The notes under the pieces were generated by a model. The model was not told where the DNA came from. It saw only the letters and a program-made list of their open reading frames with translations, and made no database searches. From contig CAKKRE010000027.1 in assembly GCA_919902505.1 (NCBI GenBank), forward strand, positions 1 through 64,000: DNA of 64,000 nt. Reading direction: 5' to 3'. A program made the position numbers and the translations under genes. Positions 62,567 through 64,000 of the stretch are shown here, piece by piece. This DNA comes from Nitrospiraceae bacterium (GTDB lineage: Bacteria; Nitrospirota; Nitrospiria; Nitrospirales; Nitrospiraceae). Numbering within the stretch: position 1 is the stretch's first letter; every line of letters starts with the position of its first letter.

Positions 62567-63103
62567 ATGTCTTTTCTTGACGTGTTTGTTCGCGGAGATG
62601 TCATCGACCCTGCCACCTTGGTCGGGGCTGCGTTTTACGCGTTCTTATTTATCCTGATTGCCTGGTTCCTCGCTCGTATGATCCGGTTGGGCGTGCGCCG
62701 GGTGGCGTCTCTTCTGAGCGATCAGGCGGCATCGACGCTGCTGATCAGGCTGGGCCAAGTGGTGGTCTATACCCTGGCGGTCATTCTCTACTTCAACGCG
62801 ATCCCGCAACTGCACTCCGTGGGCACGGCGTTGCTGGCGAGTGCCGGTGTGGCGTCGATCCTCTTCGGCCTGGCGGCGCAGACCACCCTCAGCAACCTGG
62901 TGTCCGGCTTTGCCTTGCTGTTTTATCAGCCGTTCGAGGTGGGCGATCGTGTGCAACTGTCTGCGCCGACCGGACTCGAAACCGGCGTGATCGATGAGAT
63001 GACCATGGGCTATATTTTGGTGAAGACAGTCGATGACCGTCATATCGTGGTGCCGAATAGCGTCGCTGCCCAGCAGATCGTGGTGAAGCTACGTGCGTCT
63101 TAA
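62567..63103 (+). CDS. Small MscS-family mechanosensitive channel protein
   Basis: A 178-residue MscS-like protein. Three hydrophobic segments (about 15-35, 60-78, 85-125) include the pore-lining type helix VGTALLASAGVASILFGLAAQTTLSNLVSGFALL, followed by the MscS beta domain (YQPFEVGDRVQL, GVIDEMTMGYILVKTVDDRHIVVPNS). The usual C-terminal cytoplasmic cage is missing, so this is a minimal form. ATG 62567 follows GGAGGT; the upstream ATG 62549 lacks a site. Its TAA stop lies in the TTAA edge of the next element. Confidence 0.9.
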   Translation: MSFLDVFVRGDVIDPATLVGAAFYAFLFILIAWFLARMIRLGVRRVASLLSDQAASTLLIRLGQVVVYTLAVILYFNAIPQLHSVGTALLASAGVASILFGLAAQTTLSNLVSGFALLFYQPFEVGDRVQLSAPTGLETGVIDEMTMGYILVKTVDDRHIVVPNSVAAQQIVVKLRAS

Positions 63104-63295
63104 CCCGCATTATTCATGACGGTTCGTCACGAAATCGCTGAGGCGCGTCGCGAGACCGGCGCGCGGAGCCCGGAGGCCCCGACGCGTACTCGTGCAGTAC
63201 GTGAAGGGTCCGATGGGCGAGCCCGCCGGCCGAAGGCTCGTCGCAGCAGCGGATCGGCGGTTGCAGTAGAAGCGCTCATGAATAATGTGGGTTAA
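63100..63295. repeat. TATTCATGA inverted-repeat element, family B
   Basis: Edges are exact TTAA (63100-63103 and 63292-63295); inner termini are CCCGCATTATTCATGA and TCATGAATAATGTGGG. The interior is related to the copy at 38203-38399 (GGTTCGTCACGAAA, GGGCGAGCCCGCCGGC, GAAGCGCTCATGAATAATG). The left TTAA supplies the MscS stop codon. Confidence 0.82.
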
Positions 63296-63378
63296 GAGCA
63301 TATAGCAAATGGCGTATAGCTTAGAACAGTGACGGGGCCGTTCTCTTTCCGAGCCATAGGCCATAAGCCATCTGCTCT
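63296..63378. repeat. AAGAGC-TATGGC-type intergenic inverted repeat
   Basis: GAGCATATAGCAAATGGCGT and GCTTAGAAC on the left are answered by GAGCCATAGGCCATAAGCC and ATCTGCTCT on the right. It is the same family as the gyrB-gyrA spacer at 22545-22629. It abuts the preceding element and lies just beyond the stop of the GDPD gene. Confidence 0.5.
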
Positions 63379-63387
63379 GTTCCGAGT

Positions 63388-64000
63388 TCAGATACGATCC
63401 GGGAAGTCGGAGATGATGCCGTCTACGCCCAGGTTGCGCATGCGTTGGATGTCCTGCGGTTCATTCACGGTGTAGACGAAGACCTGTCGTCCGAGGTTGT
63501 GATACGTCTGCAGCAGCATGGGTGTGACCGTCGAAAAGTGGAGTCCGACATGGGAGGCATCCAAAGCGACGACATCCGCCACAGGGTCCGGCGGCAGCCG
63601 GCGGTGCTGCAAGACCATCATCTTCGCGTCGGGATCGGTTTGCCGCACGCGCTGCAGCTCCGGCATCAGAAACGACGCATAGATCAACGGTCCGGGGAAT
63701 CCGGTGCGCTTGACGATCGCGCAGGCCTCGTTGCCGATTCCCTCCACTTTTAGTTCGAGAATCATACCGACGGCGCGCCCCGCAACGTCCAAGGCCTCCT
63801 CCAGCGTGGGGACACGCTGCCAATTCCCCGCATCGAGCCGTTGCATCTGCTCGAGCGACATCTCGGACACGTGTCCGCTCTTGTTGGTGGTGCGATCGAT
63901 GGTGTCGTCGTGCAGCAACACAAGATGACCGTCGCTGGTTGCGCGGAGGTCGATTTCGATGAGATCTGCGTGAAACGAGCGGGCTTTCCAGATAGCGGCG
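63388..64000 (-). CDS. Glycerophosphodiester phosphodiesterase, partial
   Basis: The C-terminal 204 codons of a GDPD; the start lies beyond the window. Visible residues: IEIDLRATSDGHLVLLHDDTIDRTTNKSGHVSEM (metal-binding E-x-D and catalytic H-D), GMILELKVEG (metal-binding Glu and Lys) and the end LGVDGIISDFPDRI. It hydrolyses glycerophosphodiesters to glycerol-3-phosphate and an alcohol. There is no signal peptide in the part seen. Confidence 0.92.
   Translation of the reverse strand, partial: AAIWKARSFHADLIEIDLRATSDGHLVLLHDDTIDRTTNKSGHVSEMSLEQMQRLDAGNWQRVPTLEEALDVAGRAVGMILELKVEGIGNEACAIVKRTGFPGPLIYASFLMPELQRVRQTDPDAKMMVLQHRRLPPDPVADVVALDASHVGLHFSTVTPMLLQTYHNLGRQVFVYTVNEPQDIQRMRNLGVDGIISDFPDRI

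Overview
The window looks like a high-GC chromosomal segment of a chemolithoautotrophic bacterium. The best guess is Nitrospira or a close Nitrospirota relative. This is inferred from the DAB-type inorganic-carbon pump beside complex-I-like subunits, the dnaA-dnaN-gyrB-gyrA origin block, and the intergenic repeats. No 16S gene is present to confirm it.

Layout. 1-3 kb: SelO and an MpsC/DUF2294 protein (minus strand), then a Phd/ParE-type toxin-antitoxin pair. 3.1-10 kb: a DAB carbon-uptake operon (NuoL-like DabB, a NuoM-like second membrane subunit, DabA with its four zinc/catalytic residues, a PII-like protein) behind a terminator-like leader. 10-13 kb: an orphan RHH antitoxin, an Mrr-type nuclease and a TPR protein. 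13-16 kb: a tandem-duplicated ThyX-like protein and hisS. 16-25 kb: a DsrE/F/H-like cassette flanked by DnaA boxes, the putative origin, then dnaA, dnaN, gyrB and gyrA. 25-27 kb: DciA-like and SmpB genes, divergent. 27-35 kb: an electrophile/oxidative-stress cluster (DoxX, NmrA, pirin, DsbA/FrnE, two VOC proteins, a Rieske-flavodoxin fusion, CDGSH, ferredoxin reductase, nitroreductase) behind a promoter carrying a perfect 16-bp palindrome. 35-38 kb: a lower-GC XamI-like restriction-modification pair next to a truncated methyltransferase gene. 38-46 kb: SDR, RidA, AlkA, a ferredoxin-MBL fusion, OxyR divergent from a di-haem peroxidase, a transporter and a DedA-rhodanese fusion. 47-51 kb: a rhodanese gene fragment, an HTH-ATPase-DUF4325 regulator, tmRNA, a second toxin-antitoxin pair and restriction-gene debris. 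51-60 kb: nitrobindin-like and cupredoxin-like proteins, a trehalose block (GH15, sensor-fused OtsA, OtsB), a macrodomain protein and PPK2. 60-64 kb: two DUF4412 paralogues, a non-coding region, a small MscS channel and a partial GDPD.

Two observations stand out. First, 61.5-62.5 kb holds two tandem units of about 450 bp with the same architecture: a TTGACA-N17-TAnnnn promoter, a tiny ORF with a good ribosome-binding site (encoding peptides with a shared TPP...PD pattern), a short hairpin whose outer pair co-varies, a GGCGTCCYAAGCGCC hairpin, and a long terminal stem-loop. No long ORF is shared between them. They are candidate undescribed small-RNA or dual-function RNA genes. Second, at least three families of short inverted-repeat elements sit in intergenic spaces, flanked by CTAG or TTAA. 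In nine cases that YTAR tetranucleotide is also the stop codon of the adjacent gene, so a 4-bp duplication on insertion would leave the stop intact.
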